This document shows, piece after piece, positions 1-11,975 of a stretch of 64,000 nt of DNA; within the stretch, counting starts at the first letter, position 1, and each line of letters opens with the position of its first letter. The position numbers and the translations under genes were made by a program. Origin of the DNA: Hymenoscyphus infarciens (Eukaryota > Ascomycota > Leotiomycetes > Helotiales > Helotiaceae); contig LLCB01000123.1 in the NCBI GenBank assembly GCA_001414345.1, positions 62,001 through 126,000 of the forward strand, given 5' to 3'. A model generated the notes under the pieces. That model saw only the letters and a list, made by a program, of their open reading frames with translations, was not told the DNA's origin and ran no database searches.

Positions 1-1632
1 GAAGCATGCTATGAATTTATGTTTATATCAATTCATCGCTCCTCGAGAAGTTATCTGTTTGGACGTCGAACTTTTTGATTTCCGGGTTTGCGAGGCGTTC
101 GTTGGGTTGTTGTTGCTAGGTGGTAGATGGGAGAATGATAGATTTGTAAATTGATTCTTCTCTTTTAAGTCTCAGGTTACTAAATTTAGTGATCATGGTC
201 CTACTTGTAGGTATCCCAGGAACACGAGGCGTTTGCTTCTAGTGCTTAATAAGTAACCCGAGACTTGCATCCGTTTGTTCTTTTAATGCTATTGGTGGGC
301 TACCCAGGAATAGTCGGGGTTTCGATTATAGTACTTACTATTCGTAGGTAACCTATAAATAGACAGGCTTTGATTTTGTAGTGCGATTTGTAGATGATCT
401 GGAAATAAGCAATTCAATTGGAAAGGGAGGACTCTTTGGGAATCCTGTTCGCTGGCAACATATTCCTCTCCGATTCTTCTGTAGTTTCTAAACCGCCATA
501 CTAACCGTACAACGCGGTAATGCGGCCTGGAGTGGGCGATGAATTTTAGTGGTGTGAGTGCTGGATTTCAGCTCGCCTCACTGTAACCCAGGGACCCCCT
601 CTTTGTTGGCGATCTAGTATACTTTATTCACCAATTATAAAAATGACCGATTCTGTCTAGAAATACTCGAGGTTTGCTGTACTCAACCTCTATACTTTGT
701 TAAAATAACTCTAGATTTTTCAAAGATCTAGGATATCTATGTTAAATAAAAGTTACTCGGATGAGAATCTAAATACCTTTTAAACATTCAGAATATTATC
801 TAATTAATTAAATTACTCTAGATACTCCCGAACAATAGGATTTAATAGCTTGACTTACTAGACTCACTACTCAGTACTATAAAGTAGAAGCGTAACTGGT
901 CAATTCCGCAATTGGCATATATCCCCACGAAAAGCAGCAACGCACACAACTCAACAAAATCGTAAAAACATACCAAAAAATATAAAGACATGCTAGTTAC
1001 GCTAAAGAATTATCTCCGAGTTTCTAGAGTGTTTTTCTGTTAGCGTCGATTTATTACCGGGGAATGATTACTGTGGATTACAGTGAAGCTCCTTACGTGA
1101 TAGTAGGATTTGAGCGAGTAATATGTAATTTACGAGTTGGGAAGAAAGTGTTGGGCATTTGAGTTCTCTTTAAACTACGGGTTGCGACGAACACTTGGTT
1201 GTGGGATCATTTCTACGTGTCTATCGTCTTGAAGTTGGTAGAGGAGATATTTCATAGGTGTATGAACATGACATTTGAATAACTTGAGCCGAACAATCAA
1301 GAGCCAAGAGTCGAGGATGCAAAAGAATGTAACTTTTGATAAAGATGAATCCAAGTCCCCAGAAATCTAAACCCGACCAAGCAAGGAAATTTTGTAGCAA
1401 ATGACAATATCCAAATTAACTCCCAGCAGTACCATCCGAAGGAACCAAGAAACGAGATTTAATCATCATAAGAACTTGAAACTAACAAACCAAAAGTAGT
1501 CGAGACAAAGGAGAGAGTGTAAGAAGAGAAAGCAGAGTATCATGAAATTGAAAGAGAAAAACGAAAATTCCAACCGCCGAACAAATCAAGCCAATACTCA
1601 CCCAATAATTTCCCATCAACACTCAACCCTAC
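1..1632. other. Gene-free AT-rich stretch
   Basis: I see no reading frame with coding character here. A loose pair of similar segments lies at about 208-262 and 293-352; both contain the string CCAGGAA and end in GTAACC, so they may be an old short duplication. Positions 600-1000 are notably rich in A and T. The 3' end of the first minus-strand gene abuts at 1633. Confidence 0.5.
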
Positions 1633-2617
1633 CTAATCCCTAAATCCCAATCCCCTCCTCGCACTGTTAAACCCCACACCAAAGCCGCCTAGGCCCCCAA
1701 GTCTCTCCCTCTCACGTTCACGTTCCCTCTCTCTATCCCTCTCACCCAACCCTCCAAGCGTACCTAACACCAAGCTCCTCCCCCCGGTCCCGAGATCTTC
1801 CTCAATCACTCGTCTCGAAGATAAATCACCCTCGAGATTCACACCCAAATACTGAAAGAGTGTGATGAGTTTCGCTTCCCGGGCTGCTTGCATATGACCA
1901 CAGAGGTTGGACAGGGACACCGTACGTGAGGAGTAAGAGGTGGTATTGGGGAGGGAGTAGGTTGTTAGGATGCGGTCTAGGGTTTGTGCTGTTTTACTTT
2001 ATGTCAATAATAAGTACTTGTTTAGGGGTATGAGAAATAACAACTGAGAGTGAGGTTGATATGTGTCAAGGAAAAGGGAAGGAAAAACCAACCTTCCATA
2101 GCCAACAACTCCTCCACTCTCCTGGGAACATCAAACTCCCTCGGATACCGGCCATCAATCACACTAAGCTTAGGATGGATCTCGGCGTATTGCATACGTG
2201 GCGTCACACCACTGTTGGCAATTTGAACGGTGAGGTTGATTCTATGAATGCAGGTCAGTCTCGATGGCGCTGGTAGCGGAGAAGAACTATGGATCAGAGC
2301 TTGTTGCCTAGAGACAAACAAGTACTTTGTGCAACAGAAAGCAACGCAACATGGAAAAAGAAGAGGACAAAGGAGAACGAGAACGGAACAAACCTCCGGA
2401 TATCGTCAAGACGAACAGCTTCCTCGACCGTGTACTCTGCTCCAAGGGAAGAAGCAGATTGCAACCCAGAACGTCTCACATCGGGATCACGAGAGAAGTA
2501 GTCTCCGCCCATGATTCTGCAGAACACGTCTCGTAGGACAGCTTCCGATTCTACGGATCTGACGATGTTTTCAAGTGACGTATCTGGCGTCGTGCGAAAT
2601 GCGTTTCCGAAAGGCAT
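1633..2617 (-). CDS. Uncharacterised 242-residue protein, three exons
   Basis: I do not recognise the family. The best model is three exons: 2617-2394, 2241-2093 and 1988-1633. The introns (2393-2242 and 2092-1989) begin with GT and end with AG, and the frame is continuous across both, giving 242 residues. The start is the ATG at 2617. The middle of the protein (for example EIHPKLSVIDGRYPREFD and VEELLAMEAQTLDRIL after splicing) looks like a folded helical region. The last third contains a pure Arg-Glu alternation (RERERERERE) followed by Gly-rich sequence and is probably disordered. The proline-rich frame lies just upstream on the same strand, so the two could be parts of one larger gene. 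Function unknown; the model is moderately sure. Confidence 0.5.
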
Positions 2618-2709
2618 TCTTGTGGGTATCAGTTTTTCAGATTCAAGAGTGTTTGGACGCTGGCTTACATGTTGTATTACTGAGAGAATTATACCCTAGA
2701 AAGAGCTCG

Positions 2710-3744
2710 TCAACCTGTGTCTGGTCGCTCGCTACTGTCTCTAACTGGTCGAGATGATCTTCGAGTTGCTCCCGAGATACGAGGGTCTGCTGGGGTGTTG
2801 GTAAGTCCACGAGAATCTGTTGGTTGAGTTGGACCAGGTTGATTTTGACCAGATTGGTGTCGATTGGTTCCGGGTTGACCAGATGAATTTGAACCCGTAG
2901 GTGATTGTGTAGTTTGACCAGTTCCGTTTGGCGTATTTCTCACTTGGTTGTTTCTCCCTCCCAATAGTGCAATAACATTGAAAGCGTCTTTGATGTTTAT
3001 CGGAATATTGACACGTGGGGGAGAAGGTTTGCGAGGCGGAGTAGTTTTGCGAGGTGGCGGGGGAGTACGCGGGCGAGGGTGATAGTTGACTACCTGATTG
3101 ATAGGTGATGGTTGTTGAATTATAGGAGGTGGAAGTATCTGGTTGATCGTTGGTGGTTGTTGTATGACGGGAGCCGGAGGTGGAAATAGTTGCAAAGGAG
3201 GATTGATTACTGGAGGTGTTGGTAGAGACTGAACCAAGACTGGCGGGGGAAGAGGCTGGCTTAGTATTGGTCTGAGAGGTCGAGGGCTATGTAGGAGTCG
3301 GGGACGTAGTGGTCGTGCTACTGCTCGAGGTGGGTCAAGGATTGGTAGATGAGGAGGGACGAATCTTGGTATTGGACGTGGGCAATCAAAACCCAATGGA
3401 GGTCTTGAAAGCTGCTGAGGTTGATTTAAGAGAAGCGGTGGAATTGGTGGAGGGGGTTCAATAAAGACGGGAGTTATTGGTCTTGGGCCCCAAGGCTCCA
3501 AAAAGCTTTGAGGATCTTCTGGCGGGAAGAATCTAGGGGGCTGTTGTTGATAAGGCTGGAAAGGAAATGCGTTTCCGCGAAGTTGTTGTGAGGGCTCGAA
3601 ATACGGAGGGATAGACCTAGGAGTCGGAAGAGGGAGTGATGGCTGGAGGGCAACGGGGTTATTATAGTTTCGATTACGAGAACGCCTCCTGGAACGTTTG
3701 CGTGGCAATTGGCAGCAGCAAAGAGATGGCAACCAGTTAAACAT
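2710..3744 (-). CDS. Proline-rich 344-residue protein
   Basis: A single open frame runs from ATG (3744) to TGA (2710). The N-terminus has three adjacent cysteines (SLCCCQLP) followed by an Arg/Ser-rich basic patch (RKRSRRRSRNRN), which could be a lipidation or nuclear-targeting segment. Residues 30 to about 240 are dominated by proline (for example PPPIPPLLLNQPQQ), and the C-terminus is a Gln/Gly/Thr-rich tail. The whole protein looks disordered. An overlapping frame on the same strand at about 2950-2640 is also open and reads like a leucine-rich helix (HLDQLETVASDQTQVDELF), so the true 3' exon structure is uncertain. Function unknown. Confidence 0.45.
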   Translation of the reverse strand: MFNWLPSLCCCQLPRKRSRRRSRNRNYNNPVALQPSLPLPTPRSIPPYFEPSQQLRGNAFPFQPYQQQPPRFFPPEDPQSFLEPWGPRPITPVFIEPPPPIPPLLLNQPQQLSRPPLGFDCPRPIPRFVPPHLPILDPPRAVARPLRPRLLHSPRPLRPILSQPLPPPVLVQSLPTPPVINPPLQLFPPPAPVIQQPPTINQILPPPIIQQPSPINQVVNYHPRPRTPPPPRKTTPPRKPSPPRVNIPINIKDAFNVIALLGGRNNQVRNTPNGTGQTTQSPTGSNSSGQPGTNRHQSGQNQPGPTQPTDSRGLTNTPADPRISGATRRSSRPVRDSSERPDTG

Positions 3745-4800
3745 TTTACCCGTTGAAGAAAAGCTGTCATGGGTAGCAACTTATTAAAGGGCTTGTAGTA
3801 ACACCATATGAGCAAACCGCATTTTCGGGGCCACCCGAAGCATGGCACAAAAGCGGTATGCCTAAGCAAGGAGAGGATGGACAACGCATCAGAAAATTGA
3901 TATGCACGTACCTAACTATAGGAATCAATTAACAGCAGTTTGTCGTATAGGCCGAGGTGAAGTTGGCTCAAAGCTGTAGCGTGAGGCGACGGAGGGCCGC
4001 ATAAATAGTCGCCGAATTTGCTCCTCGGCAATCCCTACCTGCCGCACAATGAGGCTGACACGGTACCCTGATGCTGCACGATATATTAGGAAGATATACT
4101 TCCCTGCTCTATTTGGTGTTCAACTCATACCATGCTGAACAAACGGTGAGAAAGTGTCACCACATCAAGGTCACAGAATTACAACACAACGTAACATTCA
4201 AGGCACTTGCCTGAACTTTTGGACCTTCGTGGGGCATTTATTGGCGAAATGGTCTGACCCAAACGATCTATCAAATTTCAATAGACCTTGAATTGAAAAT
4301 TCTTGAAGTTGTTCCAAAAAAGGGCGATGACAACTTTGCCGAGGCCCAATATTTCTGTACTAAAAGAAACACCAGTACGGCCATTATCAACTGCATGATC
4401 TGGTCAGGGCAATTATCTGAAATTTGTTGGACGAAAAAAAGTATCCGTCAGTATGGATTGGCGGAAGACACAGACTAAACCGAGAGGCCATGTTGAAGTA
4501 CTGTACAAGGTGTAAATACTCGGGAAATAGTTTGGCGAAAAACCGCTGATGGTAGCCAAACAAGAGTCCCTTATAGCACTTTTCGGGATATATCGGCTGG
4601 CAGACGCTTCTTCGCCCTGGAGCCAATAAAAACGCTGTAAAAAAAACATAGAAATATGTTGTACAGAACGGGCAGCGGCAATTGTTTCCTCTTACAGCAC
4701 GAGTGATTTTCAGAAATCTTCTCGAAGACCTCATGACATCTCAAGCTATCACCCACCAAAAGCCACCCAGTAAGACAGCATCGGGAAGCAGACCACGAAG
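3745..4800. other. Intergenic region between proline-rich gene and apn1
   Basis: It holds only short frames without recognisable domains. A 115-residue minus-strand frame at 4734-4387 has no start context, intron or motif that I trust. The region should contain the promoter of the proline-rich gene and the 3' flank of apn1. Confidence 0.4.
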
Positions 4801-6403
4801 CTATGAGCAGCTGCCACAACTTCCTTGGCTCGCATCGGAATCATCTCCGTCACTTTCTTTGGGCGCCTTCTTTTTCCCTTTCGGCGGGGCCTTCTTGAAC
4901 ATCGAGTCAAGGGTCTTCTGTTGTTTCGTGTCTTCCTTTTTGGCCTTTTTGTCGGCTTGGCCTTGAAATTTCTTTCTCTCCTCGGCTCCAGCATCACTTA
5001 GCCGCTTTTCCTCCGCCCTGAAAGCATCTGTCTCTGGATCAACACCAATGAGTCCTTCTAAGAGTTTGATTTCTTGAGCCCACACGGATTTGTCTTCTTC
5101 AGCCTTACCATCCAAGCCCTTCCTATCAATAGGGGTTTCCAATACCATCGGGAGGTTTTGGAATGGTTCATAATTGACAATGTTGTGGAAAGCCCTGAGG
5201 CCAAGAAATCCAGTCCCAATGTTTGCGTGTAAATCCCGGTGAGACGAGAACGGGGCTTTGCTATCATTGAGATGTAGAGCTTTCAGGTAAGGCATTCCGA
5301 CTATGGATGCGAAATCGCTCATCGTCTTTTTGAATGCCTCCGGTGATCGCAAATCATATCCCGCGGCGAAAGAATGACAGGTGTCTATGCACACGCCAAC
5401 CCGACTCTTGTCATCAACGAGCGCAATTATATCGCGAAGATCTTCCCATGTTGAGCCCACAACATTGCCACTCCCCGCCATATTTTCTAAAACCGTAACA
5501 ACGGCCTTGGTCGCTTTATGTGCCCTATTTAGTTGTGAAGCAATTCGGCCAATGGCCTCTGGCCTAGGATTTTTCCCAGTGTTTCCCGGATGGAAGTTGT
5601 ACAATTTGATCCCGAGCTGCTCGCACCGATTGAGATCATCCAGAAAACATGTGTATGCTTGATCGGCCTTGTCCTTCTCCTTCTGCGCCAGATTGACCAA
5701 ATATGAGCCATGCGGCAAAACATGTCTAGCTGCATCATATTGATTTTCTAGACAGAATGCTTTGAATTGGTCTCTTGCCTCCGGAGCAAGAGGGGGACTC
5801 GTCCATTTTCGTTGGGATTTGAGGAACAGAGCAAAGGAATTGCCACCGATGTTCAAGGAATTGGCAATCGAGTTTTGAACACCTGCCCGAGACACATGAA
5901 TTAGTACGTGGCGAGCGAATAGTGGCCACGACCATACCTTTGGCAGCACTGACATGCGCCCCAATGTACATTTGCTTCCTCAAAGCGCTCACAACGGTCC
6001 TCTCCGCGGCCGGCATCGCTTCTGCTGCTTTCTCTTCTTTGGTTTTCCGTTTTTTGGTGGGTTGCGCAGATATTGCCCCTTCGTCTTCTTCGCCCTCTTC
6101 AGGCTTTGCTTTACGCTTCAACCCCGCAGCTGGCCTCTCTTTCTTTGCCAGTGTTGTCTTTCCTTTGACACTGTTGGTTTTCCGAGCGACAGGAGCCTTC
6201 TCCTCTTTGGATTCGGCCTCCGACTTGATTATCTCGTGTTCCACGCCCGGAGCCGTTGCCGGGGTATTCTCCTCGTCCTCCTCGGTCTCGCGCTTCGCAG
6301 GTTTCGTCGATCTGCGTGGCTTCTTTTGAGGGGTATCTCTGTTTTCAATTGAATCTGATGGGAGGGGGATGTTTTCCGACCTGCGGCTCGATCTGCGAGA
6401 CAT
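4801..6403 (-). CDS. apn1: AP endonuclease Apn1 (endonuclease IV family)
   Basis: This is the base-excision-repair enzyme that cuts DNA 5' to abasic sites and removes 3' blocking groups, in nucleus and mitochondria. Two exons (6403-5938 and 5882-4801) are joined across a 55 bp intron (GTATGG donor, TACTAAT-like branch, CAG acceptor), giving 515 residues. The endonuclease IV fold starts at about residue 145 with YIGAHVSAAKG. The metal-ligand motifs are visible in order: GAHVS, YNFHPGN, VLENMAG, CIDTCHSFAAGYD, ALHLNDS, HRDLHANIG and VLETP. Compared with yeast Apn1 (about 367 residues) it has a 140-residue N-terminal extension, disordered and rich in Lys/Glu with clusters such as PTKKRKTKEEK that probably act as a nuclear signal, and a Lys-rich tail ending GSCGSCS. 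The catalytic domain looks complete. Confidence 0.96.
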
Positions 6404-7634
6404 GGTGGCGGCGTGATTGCTAGTTGGGGTTGAGGTATAGAAGCTGGAGCTAGAGACCTGATAGTTCGCGAGATGGACGCGTCGGAATCCCTGTCACGTG
6501 CCTGCTCCCCAGACTTCCCTTCCCGTCTGGTTGGTGCGAATTTCACCAGCTTTTCAAATAAGTGTTTTGGCTAGCCCTGCGTGAAGAAGAGATCGTCACA
6601 TATCAGAATCTTAGCTTTCTGCTTCGGTTTCATTAGTGTTTGACTTGTTCGAACTCTGCATTTCCTGCAAGTCAGTTTCCTCCAATGATTTTTAGCAATA
6701 CGGGTAGAAAACCCCCTCCCTACACAGCTCTTTCTTGGAACCACAAATATTTTAACTTCTTTCGATAAAAACTCCTAGATTTGACTGACTTGTAGATAAG
6801 AGATTACATTCCCCCAACAAAGGAAATGAATTATCTAGAGCCTCGAAAACAAGCGACCGACACGGCCATCTCTGTAGTGTTGGAGAGACCAGCCACTCTT
6901 TTTTCACTGCCAGAAAAGGAAGAAAGAGAAATCTCACATTTCAAGACTCATTTCATCAGGCCTGCGAGTTGTACCTTTCAGCTTAACGCAGGTCACGTAC
7001 TCGATGTTTTCGTGGACAAGACTCCGCGAAGCAATTTTACATAAAAGGCCACGCCAAGTACTCGAAAAGGAAGAAATCATTGAATACACACATTAAACAA
7101 CTGAGCCTGCGTGTTTGGTATTGGCGCTCGGCTCAGGGGAAATTCGAGGTCATGTTTTTGTTCAACGCCCGGCTCGATTGACGTACATTTTAATCTATAC
7201 GATAAGGTGATCAACCAGCATCGCCCACTCGTACTGTCATCCCACAAAATGATATACTTACTTGACACTCCATAACTCCTTTCCTTCGTAATTTTTGTGG
7301 CGTGTCAATCAAGCCTGATAACTAGTCTGCTTCGCGTAACACCTTTATGCTTAATTTGACAAATGAGAATTGAGCAAGAAACTGCCCACAGCACTTTTAA
7401 AAAGTAGGACCTTCCGCGAAAAAGGAAGAGCAACACACCACCTTCTAATCGTGTAACAATAGCTTCTATGTCTGTGGATATTTAGAGACCTGGGAATGGC
7501 AAAGTGTTTCTGGTACAATTAGTTTAAATAAGATAATCGCAAAGAAGACCCCGCCTCGGTTAGGGTAAAAATAAGATATAACAAGACTACGCTATTCCCT
7601 ATGTTCTTATTGCTTTGAAATATATTACCGTACC
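6404..7634. other. Intergenic stretch upstream of apn1
   Basis: No coding frame of any credibility was seen on either strand. The part near 6404-6600 should carry the apn1 promoter. The rest is neutral-looking sequence leading into the sulfotransferase-like pseudogene. Confidence 0.4.
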
Positions 7635-8540
7635 CTATTGAAAGGATTCACTGTCAAAGAATATTCCCACAGATGCGCAGAATTCTTTTGCTATTTCCTC
7701 CGGATAAGCTAAAAGGGCATCAACAAGGCAAATTTGGTTGCTAGTGTTTGGTCCAATCTGCCAAATGGACACCAAGTAATCGAATAGTTTGCTCAGCCCC
7801 TCTTCTCCGTCATCAGTTCCTATGAAGCCGTTCCGCCCTGTAAGGGCTGGTTATGGTAGTGTGGAGCATTCATATAAGCTCGGTATGCTGTGCCCAGAAT
7901 ACAGTACCATTCCGGCGTCTAAAATTCTGGGAAATCAAAGATGGAGCGGCGCAAAACAACCAGTTCTTCCAAGAAGTGGCATTAGATACTTTGCCATATC
8001 TTTCACCAACACTCGCTTACCCTAAAATGGAAAGTTAAAATCAAACAATTCAAAGAACAGGAGTCTTGCCCTCTGTGACCACACTTGGAGGGGAACCTAC
8101 ATTAGCTTTCACCCTATTGATGACTTCCAATGCCTTCTTGAAGGTATAATTCTTATACCATTTTTCCGCCCTGAATTTCTCTACATCTCTGTACCTCTCA
8201 CTTAGTTTCTCTGGCCCCCAGTGATAGGCATCTGAGGAGTGTTCATGAATGCGGACGATATCCTTTTCCCTTGTCACAGAAGCCTACTCGGGTCAGTGCT
8301 GACTTGACTTCATTGGGTGAAAGGAGTGTAACATACCCTTTTGAATGCAGTAGAAAAGGAACGAGGGTGCGTTACTAAAAAAATTGGTTTGGCGGAAGAG
8401 GCATCATTACTGTCTAGCAGTACCTGTGGAGGAGCTGGTTGGGTTTTGGAATTTATTACCAATGGTTGCCTTGATCGAATACGCTTTGGTATTTCTGAGA
8501 AGGTGCTTTTCCCTCGAGCAACAGTTGCTTGAGACGCCAA
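7635..8540 (-). pseudogene. Broken P-loop sulfotransferase-like gene
   Basis: Pieces of a fungal P-loop family, usually annotated as sulfotransferase-like, lie in the right order on the minus strand. KPIFLVTHPRSFSTAFKR (the nucleotide-binding loop) is at 8390-8337. A clean 53 bp intron (8336-8284) follows, then VTREKDIVRIHEHSSDAYHW and WGPEKLSERY. After 8050 comes GKRVLVKDMAKYLMP in a new frame. Then SIPSLYECSTLP is followed by a stop codon, and LSKLFDYLVSIWQIG and ICLVDALLAYPEEIAKEF run to the stop at 7635. Damage: no ATG in frame before the P-loop, a donor that is not GT after TEG, a TGA and a TAA inside the central region, and at least one frameshift. I infer a recently decayed gene, because the protein pieces are still easy to recognise. 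Confidence 0.8.
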
Positions 8541-9378
8541 TAAAACATATAGATATGCTGGTTTTCGCAGATAAGAAGAGGCGAGGAAAGGAAAAGTTAA
8601 GGTATCTATGGTTTGAGTAGGGAGAGAGCGTATGATTGAGGTGAGTAATTAGACAATAGAAGCAACTACTAAACAGGGAGTGACTGAAATTCAGGTAAAA
8701 TCGATGGACTCACGGTCGATTTTCGCAGATAGGAGAAATTCGGACACATCAATCGCCATCGTTTCGCACTACAAATTTAAGCACAATTGAGCAACGGTGC
8801 CCAACGTGTATGGTATCGAAACTACTTCCCGAAGATGAGAGGTACCCCATCCAAAAATATGCACCCTGATACCTAAATGAGAAGGCAAACCCCTTCCTCA
8901 TTCAATCTCTGAAGTTCCAAAATGACTCGTCAGAAAGCTTACCTATCTTTTGCTCGCCACTTCTTCCCTTGAATCCCTCGCTTAGAGTGTTTCTTTTCTC
9001 CCCATAACCAATTTACTGACTCCCATTGGCTGGACAAAAATTTCTCTCAGTTTTAGGTGGGAAATTTGTTAGCAAGATTAGATCACTTATTGTGAGAGTC
9101 TGAGTTCGGGTCATAAAAGCCACGTTACAGACGCGATCACTCATCGCTCTACTTATATACTCCGATGAAAGAAATGATACGAAACACTCTTTAAAGATAT
9201 AAATGAGTGTAAGAAGATCCCTCCAAAATCAAAATGAACAAAAGGACACAATATCAAGACACAACAACCAAGTCAAAACCCCAACCCAGAAATACCTTCA
9301 AACATCATCTTCTACATACTTTCAATGTTACAAGACACTCTACCAAAACGCTGCCACACTGATGGAAATTTTAGCCAT
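8541..9378. other. Intergenic stretch
   Basis: I see no gene here. Short frames only; the sequence is unremarkable and includes the 3' flank of the small secreted protein gene. Confidence 0.4.
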
Positions 9379-9763
9379 CTAAAAGTTGCAGAAATCCTGG
9401 TATCCGCCTTGAAACCAAGGGTGGGGCGAGTTACAATCTTGAGTACAGAGCACTGGGTTTGTAATCCAGCCATTCGTGGCACAGTTAAAAAGTGTTCCAT
9501 CGATGTGGATTTGATCTGCAACCATGCCCGCTTGTACCTGACTTTGTTTGATGGTATGGGTATATTTACCTAATACATGATCAAGCTAGTATTCGCTTCC
9601 TTGAATTGAAGACGGGCAGAAATAAAGTTTGAAACCTACCCACTGCGTTGAGATTGGGTCCACAGTAGAGACGTCCCCCTTCGCAGTTACTTCGTTTGAA
9701 TATTTGAGCTATTTCGGGGGCCGCGACGAGGTCAATTTCTGCAGCGTAGGCTGTAACAGCCAT
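9379..9763 (-). CDS. Small cysteine-rich protein, candidate secreted effector
   Basis: Two exons (9763-9640 and 9569-9379) with a 69 bp intron (GTAGGT donor, ATTAG acceptor) give 104 residues. Six cysteines fall as CEGGRLYC, FNC, LCTQDC and DFCNF, a spacing typical of small disulfide-bonded fungal secreted proteins. The sequence APEIAQIFKR just before the first cysteine ends in a Kex2-type Lys-Arg site. The visible N-terminus MAVTAYAAEIDLV is too short for a full signal peptide. The frame upstream reads TTIIAS but is closed by a TAA 11 codons before this ATG, so either a first exon has been missed or the start has decayed. I cannot assign a function. Secretion and effector role are inferences from size and cysteine pattern. 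Confidence 0.6.
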
Positions 9764-10218
9764 GCTGGCAATGATAGTAGTATCAACCGAGAGTTACCTT
9801 TTGGCGATGTGGTTTTGAGGGGTGATGAAAAGTTTTAGATAAAGTGTATTCTAATAACTAGTTTTAGAAAGCAGTTCACGTTAGTTTGCATTTCCCATAA
9901 ATAATTGAATGAAAAGTGTTATAGGCTCTCGCTTATGATATCCCATGGTACCATGCTTCCCAGGTTGAGAAAAGTAGTCTTCTGGAAACCATGTTACAAT
10001 AACTCATTTCGACATTTTCAATCTTGTGGTTTCTTAAAGACTTTAGCATCCCCAGGTTACCTAATACGTAGGTTTCAAAAGTTGCAGCCCGTCTAAGTCG
10101 TGTTTCTCGAACAAAGAGTTCTTTTAAGCCGAGATTGAATAACTCAAAAGTAAAGATTTCAGCAGTTGCGGCCTACTTCCTCCATACTTCCTGAATCCTC
10201 AGAAATCCCTAGGCACGA
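9764..10218. other. Intergenic stretch
   Basis: No gene was seen. It separates the 3' end of the adenylation-domain gene from the 5' end of the small cysteine-rich gene, both on the minus strand. I looked here for carrier or reductase domains continuing the adenylation enzyme and found none. Confidence 0.45.
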
Positions 10219-11975
10219 TCACTTCCCTCCATAACACTTCTCAATCTCATCCTGATAAAGTTCGATGGCCAATTTCCTAACCGGCGCCCCCTTACTATTC
10301 CTCGGAAATAACCTGCCCTCCTCACTAACCAAAATCATCTCCCTCCCAATCCTGGCGGTAGCGGGTACACCCGCATTAACCCCCTCCAAAATTTGCCGAA
10401 CACTCTCAATCAACTCCCCCTTACCAGCCTTAAAATCCTTAGGTTCAACCAACAAACCACAATGCGTTCTTCCCTCTCCAAACACCAAAGCACCCCTGAG
10501 TAGCGAATGAGTCTGAAACGCAGCCTCGATATGTAAAGGATTGACTTTTCCGGATGTGCTTAGGGTTATTATGTCGTCTAGACGACCTTCGAATTTGTAG
10601 CAGTTTTCAAAGCCGGGGTCGCGACATCGACGCATTACGTCGCCCATTCGCCATTCTTTATGGGTGGGGAAGATGTCGAAGACTGGGCGGGTCCAGTCGA
10701 GTTCGGGATTTGGATGGTGGCGGATGACGACTTCGTAGAGACCTTCGTCTGGGTTGATGAGGTCGAGGGAGGGGCCCACTTCAGGGTGGAATTCTATGTA
10801 ATTCCAATGGGAGCGAGGAGACACCATTAAGGGCTGGAGAAAAGCTTCGGTTGATCCGTAAATTTGCCAGAGTATGGCTTTGGGGAGATTCTTGATGATC
10901 CAATCACCTGTTGCTTGACCAAGTGGTGCTTTAGAAATGTCAATAAGGGAAAATTAAATGTAGTCAAGATGGGAATCAAACCGCCAAGCCAGTGAATATG
11001 ATCCAACCCCCCAAGATGCTCCTTAATTTCCTCCCCATGATCACTAAACACCCAATCGCAAAGACTAGGTACCATGAGAAGACCACCGAATTCCATGCTC
11101 TTAATCATATCACAAGCAATCTTCCCTGTAGGGAGTTGATCAGCGGGTCCAAGGACCGCCGTAAATCTGCTGAAGATAGCACAGAATACGAAAGAAAGTC
11201 CACTAAGATGATAGAAGTTTGTTCCGATGTAAGCTGCTTTTCCTGGCTTACAGAGATCAATGGTAGCGCACATTCTTCCTTCGACGGGTGGCATATCTGC
11301 TTCCTTGTCGACTCGTCTGAGATAGAGGTTGTTGAGACGAATTGGCTTGGGATTTCCAGTTGAACCGGAGGTATGGATAATAATGACGATGTCATCTTTT
11401 GCCTCCTCCCATGTCTTGATGTAAGGGTAATTATTCGTTGGGGTGTTTGTCATTTCTTCCATTGATGGAATCTCAATCATCTTTGTACCAGGAAGAAGTC
11501 TTTCGTAGTCCTCCTGTTGAATTCCATAATCCCCGGAGAAAAAGAGCAACTTCGATTTCGTTATCTTCATCAGGTTCACAGTATTGGCCAATGCGTTGAC
11601 GGGTCGTGCTAGTAGCAACGGGTGGCCAATCTTGATGGCTGCCAATTCAAGTATGAGGTATCGAAAATCCTGGAGCCCGTAGAAAGTGATAACTTCGCCA
11701 GGGGTTAGCTTATGCTCAGCGATCACCTTTTCGAACCAATAAGCCATGTAGTTGACCCCATTTTCGAGGTGAGTAACGGTGAGCTTGGTGAACGTCACCG
11801 GCGTTGGAGCATCGCTGCCATAAACCGCGTTCATGCCAACGACATAATCTGGATCCTCGGCTGCAAAGTTCGCGAGCACATGCGGAAGAAGTCTTTCGCC
11901 GCGCTGGTGTCCAGTGTCCTCCTGAGGCGCTGGTTTCCCACCGTCGAAGACGTGCAATCCATTAGGAAAGGCCAT
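10219..11975 (-). CDS. Stand-alone AMP-binding (adenylation) enzyme, NRPS-like
   Basis: Two exons (11975-10982 and 10928-10219) with a 53 bp intron give 567 residues. This is an acyl/aminoacyl-adenylate-forming enzyme of the ANL superfamily. The P-loop-like motif HTSGSTGNPKP is at about residue 201, YGSTEA follows the intron, and the hinge motif FEGRLDDIITLSTSGKV comes later. The C-terminus (RNSKGAPVRKLAIELYQDEI) resembles the end of the adenylation domain in fungal NRPS-like carboxylic-acid or aminoadipate-reductase-type proteins. In those a carrier domain and a reductase or thioesterase would follow; here the frame stops. It may be a natural free-standing ligase or the surviving front half of a longer enzyme. 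The intron donor GTTTGA is unusual, but splicing it gives perfect frame continuity (GAPLGQATGDWIIKN). Substrate unknown. Confidence 0.85.
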
